From positions 310,001-374,000 of the forward strand of contig JBBCXB010000005.1 of NCBI GenBank assembly GCA_037145635.1: 64,000 nt of DNA. The letters are read 5' to 3'. Source of the stretch: JAATFS01 sp037145635. GTDB lineage: Bacteria > Pseudomonadota > Gammaproteobacteria > Xanthomonadales > Xanthomonadaceae. The notes under the pieces are model-generated. The model saw only the letters and a program-made list of their open reading frames with translations, ran no database searches and was not told the DNA's origin. Below are positions 29,071-37,680 of the stretch, one piece after another. The translations under genes and the position numbers were made by a program. Every line of letters begins with the position of its first letter. Within the stretch, counting starts at the first letter, position 1.

Positions 29071-30089
29071 GCCGCCATCGCGTCGGACGCGGATTGCTGC
29101 GCACGGCGGTCGCGCTGGCGGCGCTGTGGGGCGCCCTGGCGATCCACTACCTGCTCGATGCCGATGCGCTGGTGGGCTGGGCCTCGCTGGCGACCTGGCT
29201 GGGCGTGGGCGCCGCCGCGCTGTGGGCCCTGCGCCGCGACCGCGAGAACTGGGCGGTGGTGGGCATCTTCGGCGTCGCCTTCGCCGGCCTGTCCGGTGGC
29301 TGGTGGGCGATGCAGCCCAGCCAGGACCGCGACTGGGCCGACGACGTCGCCCAGCGGCTGCAGGCGGAGGTGGACGGCCACCGGGTGGTGCTGCACAACG
29401 TGCGCGACTTCGACTGGACCAGCGAGACCGTCTACCGCCCGCGCTGGGAGACCCGCAGCTACGACCTCGACCGCCTGGTCAGCGCCGACCTGGCGATGTC
29501 GTACTGGATGGGCCCGGCGATTGCGCACACGCTGATCTCGTTCGGCTTCGACGACGGCTCGCGCGTGGTGTTCTCGCTGGAGATCCGCAAGGAGCGCCGC
29601 GAGTCCTTCTCCGCGCTGGGCGGGTTCTTCCGCAAGTTCGAGGAGACCCTGGTGGCCGCCGACGAGCGCGACATCCTGCGCGTGCGCACCAACGTGCGCG
29701 GCGAGGACATGTACCTGTACCGGCTCGCCATCCCGCCCAAGGCGCTGCGCGAGATGTTCCTGGGCTACGTGGCGCGCGCGCAGGCGCTCGACCGCACGCC
29801 GCAGTTCTACAACACCCTGACCAGCAACTGCACCACGATCGTGTTCGAGCTGGCGCGCCAGCTCGATCCGGCGCTGCCGCTGGACTACCGCCTGCTGCTG
29901 TCCGGCTACGTGGCCGAGTACGCCTACGACCAGCACGGGCTGCTGCCCGGCTACGACTATCCGACCCTGCGCCGCCTCGGCCACCTCACCGCGCGTGCGC
30001 GGGCGGCCGACCGCGCGGCCGATTTCTCGCGACGCATCCGCGCCGGCATGCCGGATGAGGATCAGGCGCTGACCGGGAGCGCCCGATGA
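29067..30089 (+). CDS. DUF4105 (Lnb-like) membrane protein
   Basis: 340-residue inner-membrane protein starting at GTG 29067, coupled to tetR by GTGA. The N-terminus has three closely spaced hydrophobic segments (about residues 10-28, 35-50 and 60-78). The large periplasmic DUF4105 domain follows (from about residue 95) and includes SYWMGPAIAHTLISFGFDDG, VFSLEIRKE, DMYLYRL and FYNTLTSNCTTIVFELAR. The Cys of NCTT is C255. DUF4105 occurs in Lnb, the lipoprotein intramolecular transacylase of Gram-positive bacteria, where a Cys/His pair is catalytic; here C255 and a His (IAHT) are present. The role in Gram-negative bacteria is not established. ATGA overlap with the lipase gene suggests they act together. 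Confidence 0.88.
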   Translation: MSRHRVGRGLLRTAVALAALWGALAIHYLLDADALVGWASLATWLGVGAAALWALRRDRENWAVVGIFGVAFAGLSGGWWAMQPSQDRDWADDVAQRLQAEVDGHRVVLHNVRDFDWTSETVYRPRWETRSYDLDRLVSADLAMSYWMGPAIAHTLISFGFDDGSRVVFSLEIRKERRESFSALGGFFRKFEETLVAADERDILRVRTNVRGEDMYLYRLAIPPKALREMFLGYVARAQALDRTPQFYNTLTSNCTTIVFELARQLDPALPLDYRLLLSGYVAEYAYDQHGLLPGYDYPTLRRLGHLTARARAADRAADFSRRIRAGMPDEDQALTGSAR

Positions 30090-32068
30090 GCCGGACCCGC
30101 CTGCGCGAGCGTAGCGCGCGCCTCCTCGCGGCGGCCGTGCTGGCGTCCCTGCTGGCCGGCTGCGCCATGGTGAAGGTGCAGTCGCGCGGGGCGGGCGACT
30201 ACGTCGCGCTGACCCGCGGCGACGTGCTGAGCACCGGCCGGCTCAGCCAGAGCGGCCAGGAGACGCTGCGCGTGGCCGGGATCGAGCCCAAGCCCTGCCG
30301 CACCAACCCGGCCGCGTGCGCGGCCGCGCTCGATTCGGTGGACGGCGTGGGCACCGAACGCCGGCTGGCAACCCAGGCCGAGCTGTGGACCGAACGCGCG
30401 GTCGCGCTCACCGGCAAGCGTCCCGCGCAGATGAGCGATGCCGCGCTGCAGGCCTGGATGGAGGCCGCGCGGCACGCCTACGCCTACCTGTTCTTCACCG
30501 ATCGCAGCCCGGGCGATCGCGCCTTCGAGAACCGCCAGACCCAGGTGCGGGACTACTACAACTACGCCGTCCAGCAGGTGGTGGAGAGCCTGTTCGTGCG
30601 CTCGCGCGGCAACAGCCCGGCGGTCGAGGCGCAGGGCGGGCGGGTGGGCGACTGGTGGGTGCGTGCCGACCTGTCGGCGTACCGCCTGCCCGGCGGCGGC
30701 CACGAGCCGCAGGCGCTGGTCGCGGCCTCGTCGCTGCGCTTCGAAGGCCTGCGCAGCAGCTACCGGCGCGACGGTTTCGGTGCCGAGTTGGTCGCCGAGG
30801 TGTCGCCGGAGGCGGTGGGCGATCCGGCCGGGCTGGCACTCCAGCCCCAGGCCACCGCGCCGCTGCCGGCCCCGGCCCCGGCCGCCTCGCCGGAGGCGCG
30901 CCCGAGCTTCAGCGAGATGCCGTACGCGCCGGCCACGCTGCTGCTGACCTTCGAGGGCGACACGCTGGAGCAGGTGCTGCGCACCCGCACCGCGACCGTG
31001 GTGCCCTACGACCCCTACCGCCAGAACGAGGTGGTGCTGCATGGCCAGCGCGTGCCGCTGGCGGCCAACTTCACCGCGCCCTACGGGCTGTGGCTGGCGC
31101 AGTCGGGATTCGCGGCGCAGTCGCTGCGCTCGATGCTCGGGCGCGAACGCGGCATCGACCGCGCGCACCTGTACCTGATGCAGCCCTACGACCCCAACCG
31201 CCGCATCCTGCTGATGCTGCACGGGCTCGCCAGCAGTCCCGAGGCCTGGGTCAACGTCGCCAACGAGATCATGGGCGACGAGGCGCTGCGGCAGCACTAC
31301 CAGATCTGGCAGGTGTACTACCCGACCAATGCGCCGATCGCGCTCAACCGCGCCGAGATCGAGCAACTGGTCGAACGCACGCTGCGGCACTTCGATCCGG
31401 CCGGCACGGCCCGGGCCTCGCATGACATGGTGCTGGTGGGGCACAGCATGGGCGGGGTGATCGCGCGCCTGCTGGTGTCGTCCTCCGGCGAGGCGGTGTG
31501 GCAGACGCTGCTGGCCGACCACCGGCTCGAGGGCGAGCGCGGCCAGCGCATCCGCCGCAAGCTGGAACCGCTGCTGCACTTCAAGCCGATGCCGCAGGTG
31601 GACCGGGCGATCTTCATCGCTGCCCCGCACCGCGGCACGCCGCTGGCCGAGGGCCGCCTGGGCCGCTTCGTCGGCCGCCTGGTGCGGCTGCCGGGAGCCG
31701 TGCTGTCGCGCTTCGGCGACGTGCTGGAGGACCTGTCGCGCGCGCAGCGGGACGACGACGGGCGCCCGCGCGGCAAGCTGCTGCCGCCGACCAGCATCGA
31801 CAACCTGCGCGACACCGACCCGTTCATCCGCGCCACCGCCGGCCTGCCGATCTCGCCGCGGGTGCGCTACAACACCATCGTCGGCCACTACAAGCCGGAC
31901 GTGCCGCTGGCCGATTCCGACGACGGGCTGGTGCCGTACCGCAGCGCGCACCTGGACGGCGCCGAGTCGGAGAAGGTGATCACCTCCTGGCACAGCGTGC
32001 AGGAGACCCCGCAGGCGATCCTGGAGGTACGCCGCATCCTGCACGCGCAGACGCGCGACGAGGACTAG
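30086..32068 (+). CDS. Lipoprotein alpha/beta-hydrolase (predicted lipase or acyltransferase)
   Basis: 660-residue lipoprotein: basic N-terminus, hydrophobic stretch, lipobox LLAGC with Cys 26. The N-terminal 360 residues have no motif I recognise. The C-terminal hydrolase domain starts about residue 370 (RILLMLHGLASSPEAWVNVANE), has the nucleophile S454 in VGHSMGGVIARLLV, then IAAPHRGTPLAEG, an Asp candidate in SDDGLVPYRSAHLDG and a His in SWHSVQETP. It is the third gene of a tetR-DUF4105-lipase operon with 4-bp overlaps at each junction. It probably acts on acyl chains at the outer or inner membrane. It converges with the aldo-keto reductase gene (24-bp gap). Confidence 0.9.
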   Translation: MSRTRLRERSARLLAAAVLASLLAGCAMVKVQSRGAGDYVALTRGDVLSTGRLSQSGQETLRVAGIEPKPCRTNPAACAAALDSVDGVGTERRLATQAELWTERAVALTGKRPAQMSDAALQAWMEAARHAYAYLFFTDRSPGDRAFENRQTQVRDYYNYAVQQVVESLFVRSRGNSPAVEAQGGRVGDWWVRADLSAYRLPGGGHEPQALVAASSLRFEGLRSSYRRDGFGAELVAEVSPEAVGDPAGLALQPQATAPLPAPAPAASPEARPSFSEMPYAPATLLLTFEGDTLEQVLRTRTATVVPYDPYRQNEVVLHGQRVPLAANFTAPYGLWLAQSGFAAQSLRSMLGRERGIDRAHLYLMQPYDPNRRILLMLHGLASSPEAWVNVANEIMGDEALRQHYQIWQVYYPTNAPIALNRAEIEQLVERTLRHFDPAGTARASHDMVLVGHSMGGVIARLLVSSSGEAVWQTLLADHRLEGERGQRIRRKLEPLLHFKPMPQVDRAIFIAAPHRGTPLAEGRLGRFVGRLVRLPGAVLSRFGDVLEDLSRAQRDDDGRPRGKLLPPTSIDNLRDTDPFIRATAGLPISPRVRYNTIVGHYKPDVPLADSDDGLVPYRSAHLDGAESEKVITSWHSVQETPQAILEVRRILHAQTRDED

Positions 32069-32092
32069 CCCGCGCCGCGCGTCCGCGCCGGC

Positions 32093-32920
32093 TCAGTCCA
32101 GCGTGGCCGGGTCCGGGCCGAGCCGGGTGCCGGCGTCGAGCGCGCCGATCCGCGCCATGTCCTCGTCGTCCAGCGCGAAGTCGAAGATGGCCGCGTTCTC
32201 GGCGATGCGCGCCGGCGTGGCCGACTTCGGGAACACCACCAGCCCCAGCTGCACGTGCCAGCGCAGGATCACCTGCGCCGTGCTCTTGCCGTGCTTGGCG
32301 GCGATGGCCTGCAGCGTGGCGTGGCCGAGCAGCTCGCCGCCCTGGGCGAGCGGGCTCCACGATTCGGTGACGATGCCGCGCGAAGTGGCGTAGGCACGCA
32401 GCTCGGCCTGCTGCAGCAGCGGATGCAGCTCGATCTGGTTCACCGCGGGGGTCACGCCGCTGGCCTCGACCAGGCGGTCGATGTCCTGGGCGCGGAAGTT
32501 GGACACACCGATCGAGCGCACCTTGCCGTCCTGCTGCGCCTGCACCAGCGCCTGCCAGGTCTCCACGAACAGGTCCTTGCCCGGGCACGGCCAGTGGATC
32601 AGGTAGAGGTCGACGTAGTCCAGCCCGAGCTTGCCGAGGCTGGTGTCCAGCGCCTTGCGCGCACGCTCGCGGCCCTGTTCGGCGTTCCACAGCTTGGTGG
32701 TGACGAACAGGCTGTCGCGCGGCAGGCCGGCGCCGGCGATGGCGCGGCCCACGCCTTCCTCGTTGCCGTAGATCGCCGCGGTGTCGATGTGGCGGTAGCC
32801 CAGGTCGAACGCGGTGCGCACCACGTGGGCGGTCTCGTCCGCCGGGGTCTGCCACACGCCGAGGCCGAACTGCGGGATGCGGTGGCCGTCGTTGAGGCGG
32901 AGGGAGGGGATGGGCGACAT
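32093..32920 (-). CDS. Aldo-keto reductase (2,5-diketo-D-gluconate reductase-like)
   Basis: 275-residue NADPH-dependent AKR of the DkgA/DkgB group. The catalytic tetrad is visible: Asp and Tyr in HIDTAAIYGNEEGVG, Lys in TTKLWNAEQG, His in YLIHWPCPG. The C-terminal cofactor-binding segment has VVFPKSATPARIAEN. It reduces small aldehydes or keto-sugars in the cytoplasm. Monocistronic, converging with the lipase operon. Confidence 0.93.
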   Translation of the reverse strand: MSPIPSLRLNDGHRIPQFGLGVWQTPADETAHVVRTAFDLGYRHIDTAAIYGNEEGVGRAIAGAGLPRDSLFVTTKLWNAEQGRERARKALDTSLGKLGLDYVDLYLIHWPCPGKDLFVETWQALVQAQQDGKVRSIGVSNFRAQDIDRLVEASGVTPAVNQIELHPLLQQAELRAYATSRGIVTESWSPLAQGGELLGHATLQAIAAKHGKSTAQVILRWHVQLGLVVFPKSATPARIAENAAIFDFALDDEDMARIGALDAGTRLGPDPATLD

Positions 32921-33016
32921 GCGGGGGTCTCCTTGCGAACGGAGCGGCGAGCCTAGCCGGCGCGGTGATAAGCGGCCGCGAACGGCGTGCGAACGCGACG
33001 CGCAGGCCGCCCCGGC

Positions 33017-33523
33017 TCAGGTCGCGCCGTCGCCCTCGGGCGTGGAGCCCAGCAGCGCGCGCTGGCGCTGCTCCATCTCCTGGCGCAGCTGGCGGCGGAT
33101 CTGCGCGGCGGCGTGGCGGCGGCGGTCGTCGGCGCTCTGCGGCTCCAGCGCCGGCACCGGGGTGGGGCGGCCGTCCTCGTCCACCGCGACCATGGTAAAG
33201 AAGCAGCTGTTGGCGTGGCGCACGCTCTGCTTGAGGATGTCCTCGGCCACCACCTTGATGCCCACTTCCATCGACGAGGTGCCGGTGTAGTTGACCGAGG
33301 CCAGGAAGGTGACCAGTTCGCCCACCGCGATCGGCTGGCGGAACATCACCTGGTCCACCGACAGCGTGACCACGTAGCTGCCGGCATAGCGGCTGGCACA
33401 GGCGTAGGCGACCTGGTCGAGCAGGCGCAGGACCGCGCCGCCGTGCACCTTGCCGGAGAAGTTGGCCATCTCCGGCGACATCAGCACGGTCATCGACAAC
33501 TGGTGGGGCTTGCGATCGGACAT
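33017..33523 (-). CDS. Acyl-CoA thioesterase (hotdog fold, YciA/BFIT-like)
   Basis: 168-residue single-hotdog acyl-CoA thioesterase. The motif MANFSGKVHGGAVLRLLDQVAYACASRYAG (shown here as family motif, about residues 19-48) contains the NFxGxVHGG catalytic signature, and VSVNYTGTSSMEVGIKV is also typical. The C-terminal 35 residues are charged and Arg/Gln-rich, longer than in YciA. An in-frame ATG at 33535 would add four residues; 33523 (MSDRKPHQL) is preferred by analogy. Its likely substrate is long- or medium-chain acyl-CoA. Downstream of metK on the same strand but 190 bp away, so separately transcribed. Confidence 0.92.
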   Translation of the reverse strand: MSDRKPHQLSMTVLMSPEMANFSGKVHGGAVLRLLDQVAYACASRYAGSYVVTLSVDQVMFRQPIAVGELVTFLASVNYTGTSSMEVGIKVVAEDILKQSVRHANSCFFTMVAVDEDGRPTPVPALEPQSADDRRRHAAAQIRRQLRQEMEQRQRALLGSTPEGDGAT

Positions 33524-33713
33524 GGGGCGCGCCATCGGGAAAGCGCGCAGGCTAACCGAGCGCGTGGCGCCCGCGCCAGCGTGCCGGCCCGGCCCGGCCG
33601 CGCGTGGCCGCGTCCGCCGCCACGCTGGAACGGGCGGGGCGGGGCTCGCCGCGGCGGAAACGCGACGGGCCGCGCTGGGGCGGCCCGTCGGCATGCGGCG
33701 GCTGCGAAGCCGC

Positions 33714-34925
33714 TTACTTCAGCTTGGCGTCGGCGCGCAGCGCGTCGGCGCGGTCGGTCTGCTCCCACGAGAACGCGGTGGCGGTGTGCTGCTGGCCGGC
33801 GCCGTCGGTGTAGGTGAAGGCCTTCGGCTTGCGGCCGAAGTGGCCGTAGGACGCGGTCGGCTGGTACATCGGGTGGATCAGGTCCAGCATCTGGATGATG
33901 CCGTACGGACGCAGGTCGAAGTGCTTGCGGATCAGCTTCTCGATCTTCTCGTCGGCGATCTTGCCGGTGCCGAAGGTGGTGACCGAGATCGAGGTCGGCT
34001 CGGCCACGCCGATCGCGTAGGAGACCTGCACCTCGCAGCGATCGGCCAGACCCGCGGCCACGACGTTCTTGGCCACGTAGCGCGCCGCGTACGCCGCCGA
34101 GCGGTCGACCTTGGACGGATCCTTGCCCGAGAACGCGCCGCCGCCGTGGCGCGCCCAGCCGCCGTAGGTGTCGACGATGATCTTGCGGCCGGTCAGGCCG
34201 CAGTCGCCCACCGGGCCGCCGATCACGAACTTGCCGGTCGGGTTGATGTGGAACTTGGTGCCCTTGTGCAGCCACTTGGACGGCAGCACCGGCATCAGGA
34301 TCTCCTCGCGCACGGCCTCGATCAGGTCCTTCTGCTTGATGCCCGGGTCGTGCTGGGTGGACAGCACCACCGCGTCGATCGCGGTCGCCACGCCGTCCTC
34401 GTAGCGCAGGGTGACCTGCGACTTGGCGTCCGGGCGCAGCCAGCCCAGCGGCGAGTTCTTCTTCTTGCGGATCTTGGCCTGCTGCTCGACCAGGCGGTGC
34501 GACAGGTGGATCGCCGCCGGCATGAAGCTGTCGGTCTCGTTGGTGGCGTAGCCGAACATCAGGCCCTGGTCGCCGGCGCCCTGTTCCTCGGGCTTCTTGC
34601 GGTCCACGCCCTGGTTGATGTCCGGCGACTGCTTGCCGATCAGGTTCAGCACGCCGCAGGTCTCGCCGTCGAAGCCGACCTCCGAGCTGTTGTAGCCGAT
34701 GTCCAGGATCACCTTGCGGGTCAGCGCCTCCAGGTCGATCCAGGCGCTGGTGGTCACTTCGCCGGCGACGATCGCCACGCCGGTCTTGACCAGGGTCTCG
34801 CAGGCCACGCGGGCGCGCTTGTCCTGGGCCAGGATGGCGTCCAGCACCGCGTCGGAGATCTGGTCGGCGATCTTGTCCGGATGGCCTTCGGAGACCGATT
34901 CGGAGGTGAACAGGTAGCTGGACAT
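33714..34925 (-). CDS. metK: S-adenosylmethionine synthetase
   Basis: Makes S-adenosylmethionine from methionine and ATP. 403 residues from the ATG at 34925, the canonical start (MSSYLFTSESVSEGHPDKIADQ). The family motifs GHPDK, GAGDQGLMFGYA and the phosphate-binding GGGAFSGKDPSKVDRS are intact. A good ribosome site (AAAGGA) precedes the start and overlaps the right side of the palindromic operator shared with metF. Regulation by methionine-cycle status is therefore likely. Confidence 0.99.
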   Translation of the reverse strand: MSSYLFTSESVSEGHPDKIADQISDAVLDAILAQDKRARVACETLVKTGVAIVAGEVTTSAWIDLEALTRKVILDIGYNSSEVGFDGETCGVLNLIGKQSPDINQGVDRKKPEEQGAGDQGLMFGYATNETDSFMPAAIHLSHRLVEQQAKIRKKKNSPLGWLRPDAKSQVTLRYEDGVATAIDAVVLSTQHDPGIKQKDLIEAVREEILMPVLPSKWLHKGTKFHINPTGKFVIGGPVGDCGLTGRKIIVDTYGGWARHGGGAFSGKDPSKVDRSAAYAARYVAKNVVAAGLADRCEVQVSYAIGVAEPTSISVTTFGTGKIADEKIEKLIRKHFDLRPYGIIQMLDLIHPMYQPTASYGHFGRKPKAFTYTDGAGQQHTATAFSWEQTDRADALRADAKLK

Positions 34926-35226
34926 CAGGCTTATATCCTTTGATTCGGATGAAAAGATGGGCGCGCATGATACACGGCCCGGGGGCGTGGGTGCATTCTG
35001 CCCCTGAACGGGGGAGCACGGGTTAAGGCCATGTCCCCTCCGTAGCCCGGCCGCGGCGGTTTTCCGGCGCGGCGCCGGCATGGTGGTCTCGGCCTGGCGG
35101 GCGGCGGTCACCCGGTGGTGCGGCGAACATGGGCCGGCGATGTGCCGGCGGCGCGGCGGTGCCGTCGCCGCGCTCGCGTACGCCGGCCGGCTGCGCCGGG
35201 CACGAACGCGCTGCTAGCATCGGCGG
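34926..35226. other. 301-bp divergent gap between metK and the YdjM-like gene
   Basis: Holds the metK promoter/operator (34930-34972). The remaining 250 bp is GC-rich without an obvious gene. A CTAGCAT stretch at 35214-35220, ten bases before the next start, is the only -10-like signal for the plus-strand gene. Confidence 0.5.
34930..34972 (-). promoter_or_regulatory. metK promoter and operator
   Basis: On the minus strand: -10 TATCAT (34972-34967), then the palindrome TTCATCCGAATCAA (34953-34940), then AAAGGATATAAG leading to the ATG at 34925. The block TTTCATC..RAT.AAR.GATAT is shared with the metF promoter, which has the perfect form TTCATCGCGATGAA. The operator would lie just downstream of the transcript start. 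An alternative -10 (TATAAG, 34935-34930) would make the mRNA nearly leaderless. Confidence 0.55.
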
Positions 35227-36318
35227 ATGGATTCCCTGACCCAGATCGTACTCGGCGGCGCGGTGGCCGCCGCCCTCGCCCCGGCCGGCCATCGCCGCGC
35301 GGCCCTGCTGGCCGGCGCCGCGCTCGGCACGCTGCCGGACCTCGACGCGCTGCTGCTGAAGCCGCTGACCTCCGACCCGGTCACGCTGATGACCGTGCAC
35401 CGCAGTTTCAGCCATTCCCTGTTCGTGCTGCCGCTGGTCGGCGCGCTGATCTGGTGGCTGTTCCGGCGCTTCGGCCACGGCCGGGTGGCGGCGGCGCCGG
35501 GGCGCTGGTTCTGGGCGATCCAGCTCGCGCTGGTCACCCACCCGCTGCTGGACGCGTTCACCGTCTACGGCACCCAGCTGTGGTGGCCGCGGCACCCGCC
35601 GCCGACGATGGGGTCGAGCGTCTTCATCATCGATCCGCTGTACACGCTGTGGCTGCTGCTGGCCTGCGGCGCGGCGTGGTGGCTGCGCGCGCGCCCGGCG
35701 GCGCAGACCGTGCTGGTGCTGGGGCTGGCGATCAGCAGCGGCTACCTGGGCTGGTCGTTGCTGGCCAAGCGGCAGGTCGACCGCGAGGCCGATCGCGCGC
35801 TGGCCTCGATGGGGCTGGCCGACGCGCCGCGCTTCTCGGTGCCGATGCCGTTGAACACGCTGCTGTGGCGGGTGGTGGCGATGACGCCGGGCGGCTACGT
35901 GGTGGGCGACCGCTCGCTGGTGGCCGACCGCGGGCCGATGCGGTTCCAGGGCCATCCCAGCAACACCCAGGCGCTGGCCGAGGTGGCGCACCTGGCCTCG
36001 GTCGAGCGCCTGCGCTGGTTCAACCGCGGCTTCATGCGTGCCCAGGTCGTCGACGGCGAACTCGTCCTCAGCGACCTGCGCATGGGCCTGGAACCGGACT
36101 ACAACTTCAATTTTGCCGTCGCCCGGCGCACCGCCGACGGCTGGCAGCCGATCGCGCCGCGCCAGCTCGAGGCCGCCTATCGCGCGCCGGTCGCGCAGGG
36201 CCAGCTGGGCGCGGCGCTGTCGCGGCTGTGGACGCGGATCTGGCGCACGCCGGAAGGCCCTGCCGCGCCGCCTGCGTCCGCAGCGCCGCCGGCAGCGGTC
36301 CCGCGCGACGCCGGCTGA
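35227..36318 (+). CDS. YdjM-type inner-membrane metal-dependent hydrolase
   Basis: 363-residue membrane protein of the DUF457/YdjM (LexA-regulated, membrane-bound metal-dependent hydrolase) family. The N-terminus MDSLTQIVLGGAVAAALAP with GTLPDLDALL and HRSFSHSLFVLP carries the metal-binding D and HxxxSHS residues. Several membrane segments follow (about residues 58-78, 96-115, 137-156, 163-182). The C-terminal 150 residues are periplasmic or cytoplasmic and soluble. Function is not established. No LexA box was seen upstream. Converges with dusB. Confidence 0.87.
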   Translation: MDSLTQIVLGGAVAAALAPAGHRRAALLAGAALGTLPDLDALLLKPLTSDPVTLMTVHRSFSHSLFVLPLVGALIWWLFRRFGHGRVAAAPGRWFWAIQLALVTHPLLDAFTVYGTQLWWPRHPPPTMGSSVFIIDPLYTLWLLLACGAAWWLRARPAAQTVLVLGLAISSGYLGWSLLAKRQVDREADRALASMGLADAPRFSVPMPLNTLLWRVVAMTPGGYVVGDRSLVADRGPMRFQGHPSNTQALAEVAHLASVERLRWFNRGFMRAQVVDGELVLSDLRMGLEPDYNFNFAVARRTADGWQPIAPRQLEAAYRAPVAQGQLGAALSRLWTRIWRTPEGPAAPPASAAPPAAVPRDAG

Positions 36319-36488
36319 CCGTGCCGCCCGCCCGTCCCGTCATCCCCTACGGGCCTGTGGGCGGCGCTGCGCCGGGCCGGGGGCCGTCGTGGCAGGCGGC
36401 GGTCGGGCGCATGCGCGCGTCCGGCACATGGCGCGCCTGGCGGCGGCGCGGGCGATGTGCCGGCGCTGCCGTTGAGGTACGTGCCGAG

Positions 36489-36510
36489 GCGCCCGGTCCG
36501 GACCGGGCGC
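36489..36510. terminator. Perfect 22-bp palindrome after dusB
   Basis: GCGCCCGGTCC / GGACCGGGCGC with no spacer, 8 bp beyond the dusB stop codon on the minus strand and in the convergent gap with the YdjM-like gene. It may serve as a bidirectional transcription end. It has no T tract and no loop bases in the strict palindrome. Confidence 0.5.
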
Positions 36511-36517
36511 GCCCGGC

Positions 36518-37507
36518 TCAGGCCGCCGCGGCGGCTCCGCCCGCGATCAGCGCATCGAAGTAGTCGGCGGTCAGCCGCAGCTGCTCGCCGGGGGCCTCGG
36601 CGCGGTTGACCAGCGCGCGGAAGCCCGCGCTGTCCGGGTGGTCCTTGGCGTACCAGCCCAGGTGCTTGCGGGCGATGCGCACGCCCTGCGGTTCGCCGTA
36701 GAACGCGTGCAATGCCTGCAGGTGGCCCAGCAGGGTGTCGCGCACGAACGCCAGCGTCGGGGGCGGCAGCAGCTCGCCGTGCGCCAGGTAGTGCGCCACC
36801 TCGCCGAAGATCCAGGGCCGGCCCTGCGCGGCGCGCCCGATCATCACCGCGTCCACGCCGGTCTCGCGCAGCACCTGCGCGGCCTTCTGCGGCGAGTCGA
36901 TGTCGCCGTTGGCGATCACCGGGATGCCCAGGTCGGCCTTGATCGCGGCGATGGTCGCGTACTCCGCCTGGCCGGTGTAGTGCTGATCGCGGGTGCGCCC
37001 GTGCACCGCCAGCGCGGCGATGCCGCTGTCCTCGGCGATGCGGGCGATGCGTGGCCCGTTGCGGTGGTCGCCGTCCCAGCCGGTGCGGATCTTCAGCGTC
37101 ACCGGTACCTGCACCGCCGCGACCACGGCGGCCAGGATGCGCGCCACCAGCGCCTCGTCGCGCATCAGCGCCGAGCCGGCCCAGGCGTTGCACACCTTCT
37201 TGGCCGGGCAGCCCATGTTGATGTCGATAATCTGCGCGCCGTGGTCGACGTTGTAGCGCGCCGCCTCGGCCAGCTGCTGCGGCTCGGTGCCGGCGATCTG
37301 CACGCTGATCGGGTCCGGCTCGCCGGCATGGTCCATGCGGTGCAGCGACTTGCGGGTGTTCCAGAAGCGCGGATCGGCGATGGTCATCTCCGACGCCGCC
37401 AGCCCTGCGCCCAGGCGCTTGCACAGCAGCCGGAACGGCTTGTCGGTGACCCCGGCCATCGGGGCCAGGAGCACGCGGGGTTCGATCAGGTAGGGGCCGA
37501 TGCGCAT
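36518..37507 (-). CDS. dusB: tRNA-dihydrouridine synthase B
   Basis: FMN enzyme reducing uridine in the tRNA D-loop. 329 residues. The visible motifs are LAPMAGVTDKPFR, SEMTIADPRF, the catalytic Cys in NMGCPAKKVCNAWAGSAL, VTLKIRTGWD, VHGRTRDQHYTG, IANGDIDS and MIGRAAQGRPWIF; the GRTRxQ..G pattern is typical of DusB. In many proteobacteria dusB is followed by fis, which is absent here. Confidence 0.96.
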   Translation of the reverse strand: MRIGPYLIEPRVLLAPMAGVTDKPFRLLCKRLGAGLAASEMTIADPRFWNTRKSLHRMDHAGEPDPISVQIAGTEPQQLAEAARYNVDHGAQIIDINMGCPAKKVCNAWAGSALMRDEALVARILAAVVAAVQVPVTLKIRTGWDGDHRNGPRIARIAEDSGIAALAVHGRTRDQHYTGQAEYATIAAIKADLGIPVIANGDIDSPQKAAQVLRETGVDAVMIGRAAQGRPWIFGEVAHYLAHGELLPPPTLAFVRDTLLGHLQALHAFYGEPQGVRIARKHLGWYAKDHPDSAGFRALVNRAEAPGEQLRLTADYFDALIAGGAAAAA

Positions 37508-37680
37508 GCGGCCATTGTCGCTGCCGGCGCCGGCCGGCTCAATTCGCGCCGGCCGCGCCGTTCAGCGCGGACCGGGTGCGGGCGACGCCGGCCGCAGCAG
37601 GAACTGTGCCCGGTGCGCGGCCGCGTCGGGCGCCATCGTCGCGCGTGGCGACGCCGCAAGGCAGCGGCGGCGGCGACGGG

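Noticed and set aside
35227..36318. SOS (LexA) box before the YdjM-like gene
   Set aside because: YdjM relatives are often LexA-controlled, but no CTGT-N8-ACAG type or Xanthomonas-type LexA site was found upstream.
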